From the NCBI GenBank assembly GCA_002346305.1, contig DDZI01000007.1:4758-15607 (forward strand): a stretch of 10,850 bases of DNA. The letters run 5' to 3'. Shown here in pieces: positions 1-7,011 of this stretch. The position numbers and the translations under genes were made by a program. The notes under the pieces are model-generated. The model saw only the letters and a program-made list of their open reading frames with translations, did no database searches and was not told the DNA's origin. This DNA is from Actinobacteria bacterium UBA3012. Its GTDB lineage: Bacteria; Actinomycetota; Actinomycetes; Nanopelagicales; Nanopelagicaceae. Each line of letters opens with the position of its first letter. Within the stretch, counting starts at the first letter, position 1.

Positions 1-1800
1 GGATATGGATTAACTCTTGATGATTTAAAAGAGTTTAGAAAAAAGGATTCGGCCACTCCAGGACATCCTGAGTACGGTCACACAGCAGGGGTGGAAACCA
101 CAACTGGCCCACTAGGTCAAGGAATTGGAAATGCCGTAGGTATGGCGATGGCCGCTCGGTATGAGCGTGGGCTTTTTGATCCAAAGGCTGCGCAAAACTC
201 ATCGGTCTTTGATCACAACATTTATGTTCTGGCATCTGATGGTGATCTACAAGAAGGAATCAGTGCAGAAGCTTCTTCAATAGCGGGCTTGCAAAAGCTA
301 AGTAATTTAATTGTGATTTATGACGACAATAAAATCACAATTGAGGGAGATATTGAACTTTCATTCACCGAGGATGTGAGTGCAAGATATCGTTCGTATC
401 ATTGGAATGTAATTGAAGTTGGAACTTTGCCAAGTGGTGAAGTTGATCTAGTTTCGCTAAATCAGGCAATTGATCAGGCCAAAAATCAAAATGTTGCACC
501 GACTTTGATTCGATTGAAAACAGTAATCGCATGGCCCGCTCCAAAACTACAAGGAACTTCAAAATCTCATGGTTCCGCACTTGGTGCTGAAGAAGTTGCC
601 GCAACCAAGGTTGCTTTGGGATTGGATCCTAATCAGGATTTTGCAATGCCAGAAGAGGTTCTCAATCACGCCAGAAAAGTATTAGACCGTGCGAGTGCTT
701 CCAGAAATGAATGGAACAAGAGATTCGAGAATTGGCGTAACAACAATAAGGCAGCAGTCGAATTATCTGATCGCTTAATAAACAGAGAGTTGCCGAAAAA
801 TTGGCGTTCGGCGCTACCTGAATTTTCTAGCGAAAAAGAAATTTCAACGCGTAAGGCTTCGGGAGATGTAATCCAAAAATTAGCCGCCCTACTACCCGAA
901 ATGTGGGGAGGTTCAGCCGATTTAGCAGAGAGCAATAACACGACGATTGAGGGGGCAAAATCTTTCCTTCCTTCATCATCTTCCTCAGCTTCTGCTGATC
1001 CTTATGGACGAGTTATTCACTTTGGAATTCGCGAACATGCAATGGGTGCGATTATGAACGGAATTGCATTGCATGGTGGAACCAAGCCGTTTGGTGGAAC
1101 ATTTTTAGTTTTCAGTGATTACATGCGTCCTTCGGTTCGCCTAGCTGCTCTGATGAAACTGCCAGTTACTTATATTTGGAGTCATGATTCAATTGGTTTA
1201 GGAGAAGATGGCCCTACCCATCAACCCGTAGAACATGCCGCAGCACTTCGTGCCATTCCCGGTCTTGATGTAGTTAGACCTGCAGATGCAAATGAAGTGG
1301 CTCAATGCTGGGGACAGATTATTGAAAATGCCAGACCTGCAGGATTACTACTATCCAGACAAAACTTGCCAGTCTTTGACCGCAGTAAATGTAATTCTGC
1401 AACCGGCGCCACAAAAGGTGCTTACGTTTTAAGAGAACCAGCATCCGGAGAAAAACCTAAAGCGATATTGATCGCAACTGGCTCCGAAGTTTCATTGGCA
1501 CTGGCAGCACAAGAAGAGTTAGCAAATAAGAAAATTCCGGTGAGAGTTGTAAGCATGCCGTGTTGGGAATGGTTCCGCTCTCAAACTGCCGAATATCAAG
1601 AAAGCGTGTTACCAAAATCCATAAGCGCGCGAGTAAGTATCGAAGCCGGAATTTCCATGGGTTGGGCAGAATTTACTGGCAGCTCTGGTAGGTCTATCTC
1701 TCTTGAACATTTTGGCGCCTCTGCTTCAGCAAAGGAGTTATTTGCCGCCTTTGGATTTACCACCGAACGAGTTGTCGCACTCGTTGAAGATGTTTTGTAA
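1..1800 (+). CDS. tkt: Transketolase, 5'-truncated by the window edge
   Basis: Transketolase moves two-carbon units between ketose and aldose phosphates in the non-oxidative pentose phosphate pathway, using thiamine diphosphate and a divalent metal in the cytoplasm. The frame is open from base 1, and the translation starting GYGLTLDDLKEF continues into PGHPEYGHTAGVETTTGPLG, so the gene begins upstream; the GTG at 91 is an internal Val. The visible part is 599 residues, so roughly 100 N-terminal residues are missing relative to the usual near-700. Counting from the first visible codon, the ThDP/metal motif ASDGDLQEG lies at about 78-86, followed by a YDDNKITIEG segment. The pyrimidine domain has FGIREHAMG with the cofactor-activating Glu at about 345, then HDSIGLGEDGPTHQPVEH. 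The C-terminal domain ends in SLEHFGASA. A run of five Ser codons (973-987) sits in the loop before PYGR. The TAA stop overlaps the tal start by one base (TAATG), so the two are probably co-transcribed. Confidence 0.97.
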   Translation, partial: GYGLTLDDLKEFRKKDSATPGHPEYGHTAGVETTTGPLGQGIGNAVGMAMAARYERGLFDPKAAQNSSVFDHNIYVLASDGDLQEGISAEASSIAGLQKLSNLIVIYDDNKITIEGDIELSFTEDVSARYRSYHWNVIEVGTLPSGEVDLVSLNQAIDQAKNQNVAPTLIRLKTVIAWPAPKLQGTSKSHGSALGAEEVAATKVALGLDPNQDFAMPEEVLNHARKVLDRASASRNEWNKRFENWRNNNKAAVELSDRLINRELPKNWRSALPEFSSEKEISTRKASGDVIQKLAALLPEMWGGSADLAESNNTTIEGAKSFLPSSSSSASADPYGRVIHFGIREHAMGAIMNGIALHGGTKPFGGTFLVFSDYMRPSVRLAALMKLPVTYIWSHDSIGLGEDGPTHQPVEHAAALRAIPGLDVVRPADANEVAQCWGQIIENARPAGLLLSRQNLPVFDRSKCNSATGATKGAYVLREPASGEKPKAILIATGSEVSLALAAQEELANKKIPVRVVSMPCWEWFRSQTAEYQESVLPKSISARVSIEAGISMGWAEFTGSSGRSISLEHFGASASAKELFAAFGFTTERVVALVEDVL

Positions 1801-2909
1801 TGTTAAACGCACTACAGAATTTGTCATCGCTCGGAACTTCAGTCTGGCTTGATGATCTATCTAGATCCCGCCTGATAAATCCTGAAAGTGATTCTTCGCT
1901 AAAGAACTTAATCGAGAATTTCTCGGTCGTAGGAGTAACCACCAATCCTTCAATTTTTGATAACGCTTTAAAAGATTCACAAACATATGCTGAAGCTTTT
2001 GCTGCATTGAAAAAGGCCGGCGCCTCAGTGGATCAAGCCATTAGGAAAGTAACCACAACAGATGTTCGAGATGCCTGCGATCTACTACTAAATACTTTTC
2101 GTAAAACTCAAGGCATTGATGGTCGAGTAAGTATCGAGGTTGACCCAAGACTCGCCCACAAAACTCAGGAGACAATCTATCAAGCTCGTGAACTATGGAA
2201 AGAAGTGGGACGCGAAAACCTTTTCATTAAGGTGCCAGCCACTTTGGCAGGGTTGCCGGCAATAGAACTTTTAATTTCTGAAGGAATTAGCGTGAATGTA
2301 ACGTTGATTTTCTCAACCGAAAGATACGAGAAAGTTTTACTTGCTTATGTTTCTGGATTGGAAAAACGATTAGCAACTGGTGCTGATGTTTCAAAAATTC
2401 AATCTGTTGCCTCCTTTTTTGTGAGTCGAGTTGATACCGCAATTGATCCAATTCTAGATCGCATCTCATCTGAGAACGCTGCTCCCCTAAGAGGAAAAGC
2501 AGCCGTGGCGAATGCGCATTTAGCTTATGAAATTTTCTTAAGTTTTTCCCAAAGTGATAGATGGAAAAAATTAGCAACCTCAGGAGCATGGCCGCAACGC
2601 TTACTTTGGGCATCTACGGGCGTGAAAGATCCGACATACAGTAAAGATAAATATGTCACTGAATTAGCCGCTCCATTGACTGTAAATACTATGCCTGAAG
2701 CAACATTGAGAGCAGTGCACGATCTTGATCCGGTTTTCAGGGATTCTATTTCGACTGAAATAATGAACGCACACATTGTTTTGAGCGACTTGAGCAATTT
2801 AGGAATTGATTACAACAAAATTGTGAATGATCTGGAAGTTGATGGGATTAAGAAGTTCGAGGAATCTTGGCATCATCTACTGCAAACAGTTGAGCAAGCA
2901 CTAGCGTGA
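1800..2909 (+). CDS. tal: Transaldolase
   Basis: Transaldolase transfers a dihydroxyacetone unit from sedoheptulose-7-P to glyceraldehyde-3-P through a Schiff base, in the non-oxidative pentose phosphate pathway. The 369-residue length is typical of the long actinobacterial form. The motif WLDDLSR lies at 16-22 with the conserved catalytic Asp, and TTNPSIF at 47-53. SIEVDP (111-116) carries the conserved Glu. FIKVPAT (142-148) carries the Schiff-base Lys144, followed by GLPAIELLISEGISVNVTLI. All key residues are present and there is no frameshift. The ATG shares one base with the tkt stop and no strong Shine-Dalgarno precedes it, so translational coupling to tkt is likely. The TGA stop overlaps the GTG of pgi within GTGA. 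The family often sits beside pgi and can be fused to it in other bacteria. Confidence 0.97.
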   Translation: MLNALQNLSSLGTSVWLDDLSRSRLINPESDSSLKNLIENFSVVGVTTNPSIFDNALKDSQTYAEAFAALKKAGASVDQAIRKVTTTDVRDACDLLLNTFRKTQGIDGRVSIEVDPRLAHKTQETIYQARELWKEVGRENLFIKVPATLAGLPAIELLISEGISVNVTLIFSTERYEKVLLAYVSGLEKRLATGADVSKIQSVASFFVSRVDTAIDPILDRISSENAAPLRGKAAVANAHLAYEIFLSFSQSDRWKKLATSGAWPQRLLWASTGVKDPTYSKDKYVTELAAPLTVNTMPEATLRAVHDLDPVFRDSISTEIMNAHIVLSDLSNLGIDYNKIVNDLEVDGIKKFEESWHHLLQTVEQALA

Positions 2910-4411
2910 TCTCGATATCTGGCTTGCCAATTGATTCGGCAGCTAAAAGTGTTCTTCTTGAGAAATTAAATTTAGCTAATGAGAGATTATTAAATCGCGA
3001 TTCTCTCCTTTGGGGTAAGGCTGCTGAAAATGAAGTGCTAAATCGCTTGGGGTGGATTGATTTACCTGAAAAATCCACTCAACTCTTACCCAAATTTGAT
3101 GCGATTGCTGCACTGCGCCGCAAAAATTCAATTGATCGGATAGTTCTCTGCGGTATGGGCGGATCCTCCCTAGCACCTGAAGTTATTGCAGCCTCAAATC
3201 TAGAATCAGAACTTCCTTTGATAATTTTAGATTCGACTGATCCAGCAGATTTGCTTCCAATTCTAGAATCAGATTTGAGCCGTACGTTATTTATATTTGC
3301 TTCTAAATCTGGCAGCACTGTTGAAACTAACTCTCATCGTGCGCTCTTCCATGCTGAGTTAATAAAGCAGAAGTTAGAAATTCGTAACCATCTTCTCGTT
3401 ATAACTGATCCTAATTCTGCTTTGGAGATTTGGGCAAAAGAGCACGCCGTTCAAGTATTAAATGGATTCGCTGATGTGGGTGGAAGGTTTAGCGCATTGT
3501 CTGCTTTCGGCTTAGCGCCAGCAGCCATTTGTGGAATAGATGTATCAATTTTACTTGACGAAGCGCATGATATTGCCCTCGAATTAGCTAAACCAAGCAA
3601 TCCTGCCGTCTTTCTTGCGTTGGCAATCTATCAAAATGGTGCCACTTTCATTTCGTTGCCAGATACGCCTTTGAGCCAATGGATTGAACAATTGATTGCA
3701 GAATCAACTGGCAAAGAAGGAAAAGGTCTTCTGCCGGTAATAGAAAGCAAACGCTCTAAAAATTCTGACGTTATCAGGATTGTTTTCGCGCCCTCTTCAG
3801 GTGAAAATCAAAAGAATGAGGTGTACTTGAGCACATCTCTTGGTGGTCAATTTATTTTTTGGGAGTGGACCACCGCTCTGCTGTGTTATCTAATCGAAGT
3901 TAATCCCTTTGATCAACCAAACGTGACCCTCGCGAAAGAGCGTGCAAATTCGGTTTTGGCAGACAAGCAAAGATCCGTTATGAAAATTCCAGATAATCAA
4001 CTTCCGACTTTATTGAAAGATTTTGTTTTAAAAACTAACCCTATTGGCTACCTTGGAATACTTGCTTTCTTGCCCAAGTCCTATGACAAGCAGATCAATG
4101 AATTAACAGGTGAATTAAGAGATAAATTTGATTTTCCAATCACATTTGGATGGGGTCCGAGATATCTTCACTCAACTGGGCAATTCCACAAAGGTGGAGT
4201 TCCTACTGGATCATTTCTAATTCTAACTCATGACGTCGAAGAGGATTTAGAGATTCCCGGACAGAGTTACACCTTTGCACAATTACAAAAAGCTCAAGCT
4301 ATGGGAGATTTAGCTGCTTTGATTGAAAGTAAGTTAAATGTTCTATATCTGACTTTAACGAAAGATTTAACTCTAAATAAAATTAATCAATCTCTCCGCG
4401 AAGTCTTTTAA
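2906..4411 (+). CDS. pgi: Glucose-6-phosphate isomerase (Tal-Pgi fusion-type sequence)
   Basis: Interconverts glucose-6-P and fructose-6-P, linking glycolysis or gluconeogenesis to the pentose phosphate pool. The 501-residue protein has the two SIS-type sugar-isomerase folds. The first has GMGGSSLAP at 83-91 and SKSGSTVET at 133-141 for phosphate binding. GGRFSALSAFGLAP follows. AESTGKEGKG has the likely catalytic base Glu266, and STGQFHKGG holds His428 and Lys429. The wording of these motifs, especially GPRYLHSTGQFHKGG, resembles the isomerase half of fused transaldolase/phosphoglucose isomerase proteins more than the E. coli type; this is a judgement from memory. The start is GTG in a GTGA overlap with the tal stop, with no good Shine-Dalgarno, so coupling is likely. 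The 3' end overlaps the convergent rbpA by 29 bases. The zwf, opcA and pgl genes that often follow pgi in actinobacteria are absent. Confidence 0.94.
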   Translation: MISISGLPIDSAAKSVLLEKLNLANERLLNRDSLLWGKAAENEVLNRLGWIDLPEKSTQLLPKFDAIAALRRKNSIDRIVLCGMGGSSLAPEVIAASNLESELPLIILDSTDPADLLPILESDLSRTLFIFASKSGSTVETNSHRALFHAELIKQKLEIRNHLLVITDPNSALEIWAKEHAVQVLNGFADVGGRFSALSAFGLAPAAICGIDVSILLDEAHDIALELAKPSNPAVFLALAIYQNGATFISLPDTPLSQWIEQLIAESTGKEGKGLLPVIESKRSKNSDVIRIVFAPSSGENQKNEVYLSTSLGGQFIFWEWTTALLCYLIEVNPFDQPNVTLAKERANSVLADKQRSVMKIPDNQLPTLLKDFVLKTNPIGYLGILAFLPKSYDKQINELTGELRDKFDFPITFGWGPRYLHSTGQFHKGGVPTGSFLILTHDVEEDLEIPGQSYTFAQLQKAQAMGDLAALIESKLNVLYLTLTKDLTLNKINQSLREVF

Positions 4412-4727
4412 GAGCTTCTTCAAGTAATGCGGCACCTTCGGTGTCAGTTCTGCGTTCTTTTACATAAGCTAAATGTGTTTTATAAGGTTCATTCTTAATT
4501 GGCTTTGGTGGAGCATTGCGGTCGCGACCGGCTGGAAATCCACACCGAGGACAATCCCACTCATCTGGTGGAGTTACTGAACCGTCATCGGCAAAAGACG
4601 GCCTGGTCTCGTGGTCATTTGCGCACCAGTATGAGATGCGAAATCTTGCTATTGCATCGCCACGTTCTGCTTCACCCATTGGGCCTGCTCCAACGCGACT
4701 ACCGCGAATTGCGCTTCCACCAGCCAT
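4383..4727 (-). CDS. rbpA: RNA polymerase-binding protein RbpA
   Basis: RbpA is an actinobacterial transcription factor that binds the primary sigma factor and the RNA polymerase core and stabilises the open promoter complex; in some species it also affects rifampicin sensitivity. The 114-residue protein starts with the diagnostic MAGGSAIRGSRVGAGPMGEA. The zinc-binding core has WCANDHE (Cys35, His39) and DCPRCGFPAG (Cys59, Cys62). A basic linker and the sigma-interaction part follow, with EPYKTHLAYVKERR at 80-93 and an amphipathic C-terminal helix. The length is normal and no key residue is missing. The start is supported by a strong AAGGAG six bases upstream. It is the last gene of the minus-strand cluster, 36 bases after secG, and its 3' end overlaps pgi. 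Its presence is strong evidence for an actinobacterial host. Confidence 0.97.
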   Translation of the reverse strand: MAGGSAIRGSRVGAGPMGEAERGDAIARFRISYWCANDHETRPSFADDGSVTPPDEWDCPRCGFPAGRDRNAPPKPIKNEPYKTHLAYVKERRTDTEGAALLEEALKRLRGEID

Positions 4728-4733
4728 TTACTA

Positions 4734-4739
4734 CTCCTT
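4734..4739 (-). promoter_or_regulatory. Strong Shine-Dalgarno of rbpA
   Basis: On the minus strand this reads AAGGAG, followed by the six-base spacer TAGTAA and the rbpA ATG at 4727. It is the best match to the anti-Shine-Dalgarno consensus among the gene starts in the window, several of which rely on overlaps. It fixes the rbpA start and suggests that rbpA is translated independently of secG. Confidence 0.75.
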
Positions 4740-4763
4740 TTGATTACCCTGATAAAAAGTTAT

Positions 4764-4994
4764 TTAATTCTTTAATAACAAACTTAAAGCAACGATAGCG
4801 GCAAACCATAATCCACCAACGACAATTGTGATGCGATCAAGGTTTCGTTCGACAACTGATGAGCCACCGTAGTTTGAGGAAACTCCTCCACCAAATAGAT
4901 CAGATAATCCGCTGCCTTTTCCTTTATGAAGCAAGACCAACAAAATCATCAATGCGCTCAAGGCCATCAAAAATATAGATAATCCCAAGATCAT
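4764..4994 (-). CDS. secG: Preprotein translocase subunit SecG
   Basis: SecG is the small accessory membrane subunit of the SecYEG translocon and helps SecA-driven protein export. The 76-residue protein has the family layout. A first hydrophobic segment spans about 3-22. A short loop, LHKGKGSGLSDLFGGG (22-37), then carries the conserved Lys/Gly-rich SecG motif. A polar stretch precedes the second hydrophobic segment at about 55-74. The length matches actinobacterial SecG. A GGGAG lies six bases before the ATG (minus strand AGGGAGCTGCAATG). It lies between tpiA (58-base spacer with a small inverted repeat) and rbpA (36-base spacer), the usual actinobacterial order gap-pgk-tpiA-secG. Confidence 0.95.
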   Translation of the reverse strand: MILGLSIFLMALSALMILLVLLHKGKGSGLSDLFGGGVSSNYGGSSVVERNLDRITIVVGGLWFAAIVALSLLLKN

Positions 4995-5020
4995 TGCAGC
5001 TCCCTAATTTCCTCATCCGT

Positions 5021-5040
5021 TGGCTTTAGACCCTAAGCCA
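5021..5040 (-). other. Small inverted repeat between tpiA and secG
   Basis: TGGCTT (5021-5026) and AAGCCA (5035-5040) are perfect inverted arms of six bases. Two further AG/CT pairs are possible with a one-base bulge, leaving a three-base loop. In minus-strand RNA it starts 12 bases after the tpiA stop. No U-run follows it toward secG, so it does not look like an intrinsic terminator. It could be an RNA processing or stabilising hairpin, or chance. Confidence 0.35.
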
Positions 5041-5052
5041 GGAGATGTGAGT

Positions 5053-5823
5053 CTACCGGTGAAATTTAGCGATTCGGGCAAACTCCTCAGGTTCAAGGCT
5101 CGCTCCCCCTACCAATGCGCCGTCAACGTCAGCCCCAGCCATGATTTCACGGATAGTTCCAGATTTAACCGATCCACCGTAGAGGATCCGCATACTTTCC
5201 CCAATTTCAGACCCGGCTGATTTTGCAATTTGTGCCCTGATGGCCTGCGCCATATTTTGTGCATCTTCAGGAGTTGCCACATTCCCAGTCCCGATCGCCC
5301 AGATTGGTTCGTAGGCAATTACAATTTTTTTAACTTGCGCAGGTGTAATCCCACTCAAAGCTGATTTCAATTGTGAAATTACATGAGCCACTTGCCCATT
5401 TTCTGCTCTGATGAGAGCACTTTCGCCAACACATAAAATTGGTGAGATTCCGTTTGTTAATGCTGCTTTGAGTTTACTGTTTACCATCGAATCATCCTCA
5501 TTGTGATGTTCGCGTCTTTCGCTGTGTCCAACAATTACAAAAGTGCAGCCGAGTTTTGCCAACATCGCCCCAGATATATCTCCGGTAAACGCACCTGAAT
5601 TTTTTGGAGATAGATCCTGGGCTCCATAAAGTAAGCGCAACCTATCGCCATCGATCAAAGTTTGCACCGAACGGATGTCAGTAAATGGTGGAATGACAGC
5701 GACATCTACGGCATCGAAATCTTTGTCGTCAACCATAAATGCCAACTTTTGCACGACTGCAATCGCCTCAAGATGATTTAAGTTCATCTTCCAATTACCG
5801 GCTATTAATGGCTTACGTGACAT
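5053..5823 (-). CDS. tpiA: Triosephosphate isomerase
   Basis: Interconverts dihydroxyacetone phosphate and glyceraldehyde-3-P in glycolysis and gluconeogenesis. The protein is 256 residues from the ATG at 5823, with the full TIM-barrel signature. NWKMN (10-14) holds Lys12, VGHSERR (98-104) holds the electrophile His100, and AYEPIWAIGTG (170-180) holds the catalytic Glu172. YGGSVKSG (215-222) and LVGGASLEPEEF (237-248) close the phosphate-binding end. The chosen ATG overlaps the pgk stop by one base (TGATG) and has GGAG five bases upstream. An in-frame TTG one codon earlier (5826) would add one residue and is less likely. The gene ends with TAG at 5053-5055. Confidence 0.97.
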   Translation of the reverse strand: MSRKPLIAGNWKMNLNHLEAIAVVQKLAFMVDDKDFDAVDVAVIPPFTDIRSVQTLIDGDRLRLLYGAQDLSPKNSGAFTGDISGAMLAKLGCTFVIVGHSERREHHNEDDSMVNSKLKAALTNGISPILCVGESALIRAENGQVAHVISQLKSALSGITPAQVKKIVIAYEPIWAIGTGNVATPEDAQNMAQAIRAQIAKSAGSEIGESMRILYGGSVKSGTIREIMAGADVDGALVGGASLEPEEFARIAKFHR

Positions 5824-6998
5824 CAAGACTCCAGTGCGATTAATCCAGGAAGGAGTTTTCCTTCAAGGTATTCCAGTGATGCTCCGCCTCCGGTTGATAT
5901 GTAACCGAACTGCTCATCATCAAAGCCCATCGTACGGATAGCAGCCGCCGAATCTCCGCCACCCACGACACAAAACCCAGAATTTTCACTAAGTGCTTGT
6001 GCCACAGTTCTAGTTCCATGGGCAAATGATGGAAACTCAAAAACCCCCATCGGCCCATTCCAGAAAACAGTTTCGCAACCTTGTAACGCCAATGCATAAG
6101 CTTTAGCCGAATCAGGACCAATATCTAATCCCATTTGGTCGGCCGGAATTTTGTTCACAGAAACCACAGTTGCTGGCGCATCTTTTGTGAAAGATGGAGC
6201 TACGACCACGTCAGTAGGTAGTAACAATTTAACATTTGATTCCTCTGCACATTTAATTAGCACTTTAACATTGTCGATTAATTCTAAATCGACCATGCTC
6301 TTTCCAATTTGATGACCAAGTGCGCTAATAAAGGTGAAAACCATGCCACCGCCGATAGCAAGCACATCAACTTTTTCAATCAAATTTGAAATGACTCCAA
6401 TTTTGTCGGACACTTTCGCGCCACCGAGCACTACTGCATAAGGTCTTGTTGGATTCTCGGTTAACTTCTTTAGCACTTCAACCTCCGCCGATATCAACTT
6501 ACCTGCGGCATTTGGTAGCAATTTTGGTAATTCGTAGACAGAGGCATGTTTTCGATGGACCGCACCAAAACCATCTCCAACATATATATCGCCAAATTCA
6601 GCCAATTGTTTTGCAAAAGCTAGCCGTTCATTTTCGTCTTTACTGGTTTCTTGCGGGAAGAATCTAATGTTTTCTAGCATTTGGATCTTGTTTGTTGAAT
6701 TTGAATTACTACTTAAGTCGGATAGTTCTTTAGCGAGCACGACAGGAAGATCTAACAGTTCACTCAATCTGCTAGCCACGGGAGCAAGTGAAAATGAATT
6801 TTCGAAGCCATTTTTTGGACGGCCTAAATGGGCCAAAATTGTAATTCTGGCACCAGCATCTAAGAGATATTTAATAGTGGGTAAAGATGCTTTGATTCGG
6901 CCATCGTCTGTGATCAGATTTCCATCTAGTGGGACATTTAAATCACAACGCAAAATAATTGATTTGCCCGCGAAATCAAAATCTTCGAGAGTTCTCAT
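5823..6998 (-). CDS. pgk: Phosphoglycerate kinase
   Basis: Transfers phosphate between 1,3-bisphosphoglycerate and ADP, the first ATP-forming step of glycolysis and reversible in gluconeogenesis. The 391-residue length is within the normal bacterial range. The N-domain substrate site has RCDLNVPLDG (17-26), HLGRP (57-61), ENIRFFPQET (109-118) and DGFGAVHRKHAS (142-153). The nucleotide domain has GGAKVSDKIGVI (192-203), FWNGPMGVFE (312-321), GGGDSAAA (346-353) and STGGGASLE. A short Ser/Asn-rich stretch at about 96-103 looks like a surface loop. The ATG lies only 13 bases after the gap stop, and the upstream AATAGAGA is a poor Shine-Dalgarno, so coupling to gap is plausible. Its TGA stop overlaps the tpiA ATG. 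Confidence 0.97.
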   Translation of the reverse strand: MRTLEDFDFAGKSIILRCDLNVPLDGNLITDDGRIKASLPTIKYLLDAGARITILAHLGRPKNGFENSFSLAPVASRLSELLDLPVVLAKELSDLSSNSNSTNKIQMLENIRFFPQETSKDENERLAFAKQLAEFGDIYVGDGFGAVHRKHASVYELPKLLPNAAGKLISAEVEVLKKLTENPTRPYAVVLGGAKVSDKIGVISNLIEKVDVLAIGGGMVFTFISALGHQIGKSMVDLELIDNVKVLIKCAEESNVKLLLPTDVVVAPSFTKDAPATVVSVNKIPADQMGLDIGPDSAKAYALALQGCETVFWNGPMGVFEFPSFAHGTRTVAQALSENSGFCVVGGGDSAAAIRTMGFDDEQFGYISTGGGASLEYLEGKLLPGLIALES

Positions 6999-7011
6999 TC
7001 TCTATTGCTAC

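Noticed and set aside
91..93. GTG as the start of tkt.
   Set aside because: The frame is open upstream to base 1 and encodes conserved transketolase sequence, so this is an internal Val and the true start is outside the window.
2895..2915. Programmed -1 frameshift that would fuse Tal and Pgi.
   Set aside because: The frames are in the right relation, but no slippery heptamer or following hairpin is visible at the GTGA junction; ordinary coupled re-initiation explains it.
4400..4420. Possible bidirectional terminator at the pgi/rbpA junction (GAAG...CTTC).
   Set aside because: The arms are only four bases, with mismatches or a two-base loop inside, and there is no U-run on either strand.
4499..4798. 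Plus-strand open frames across rbpA and its upstream region.
   Set aside because: They lie opposite rbpA, which has diagnostic motifs and a strong ribosome site, and their products resemble no protein family I recognise.
5824..5826. TTG as the start of tpiA, one codon before the ATG.
   Set aside because: The ATG at 5823 gives a usual TGATG junction and a well-placed GGAG; the TTG adds a single residue with no support.
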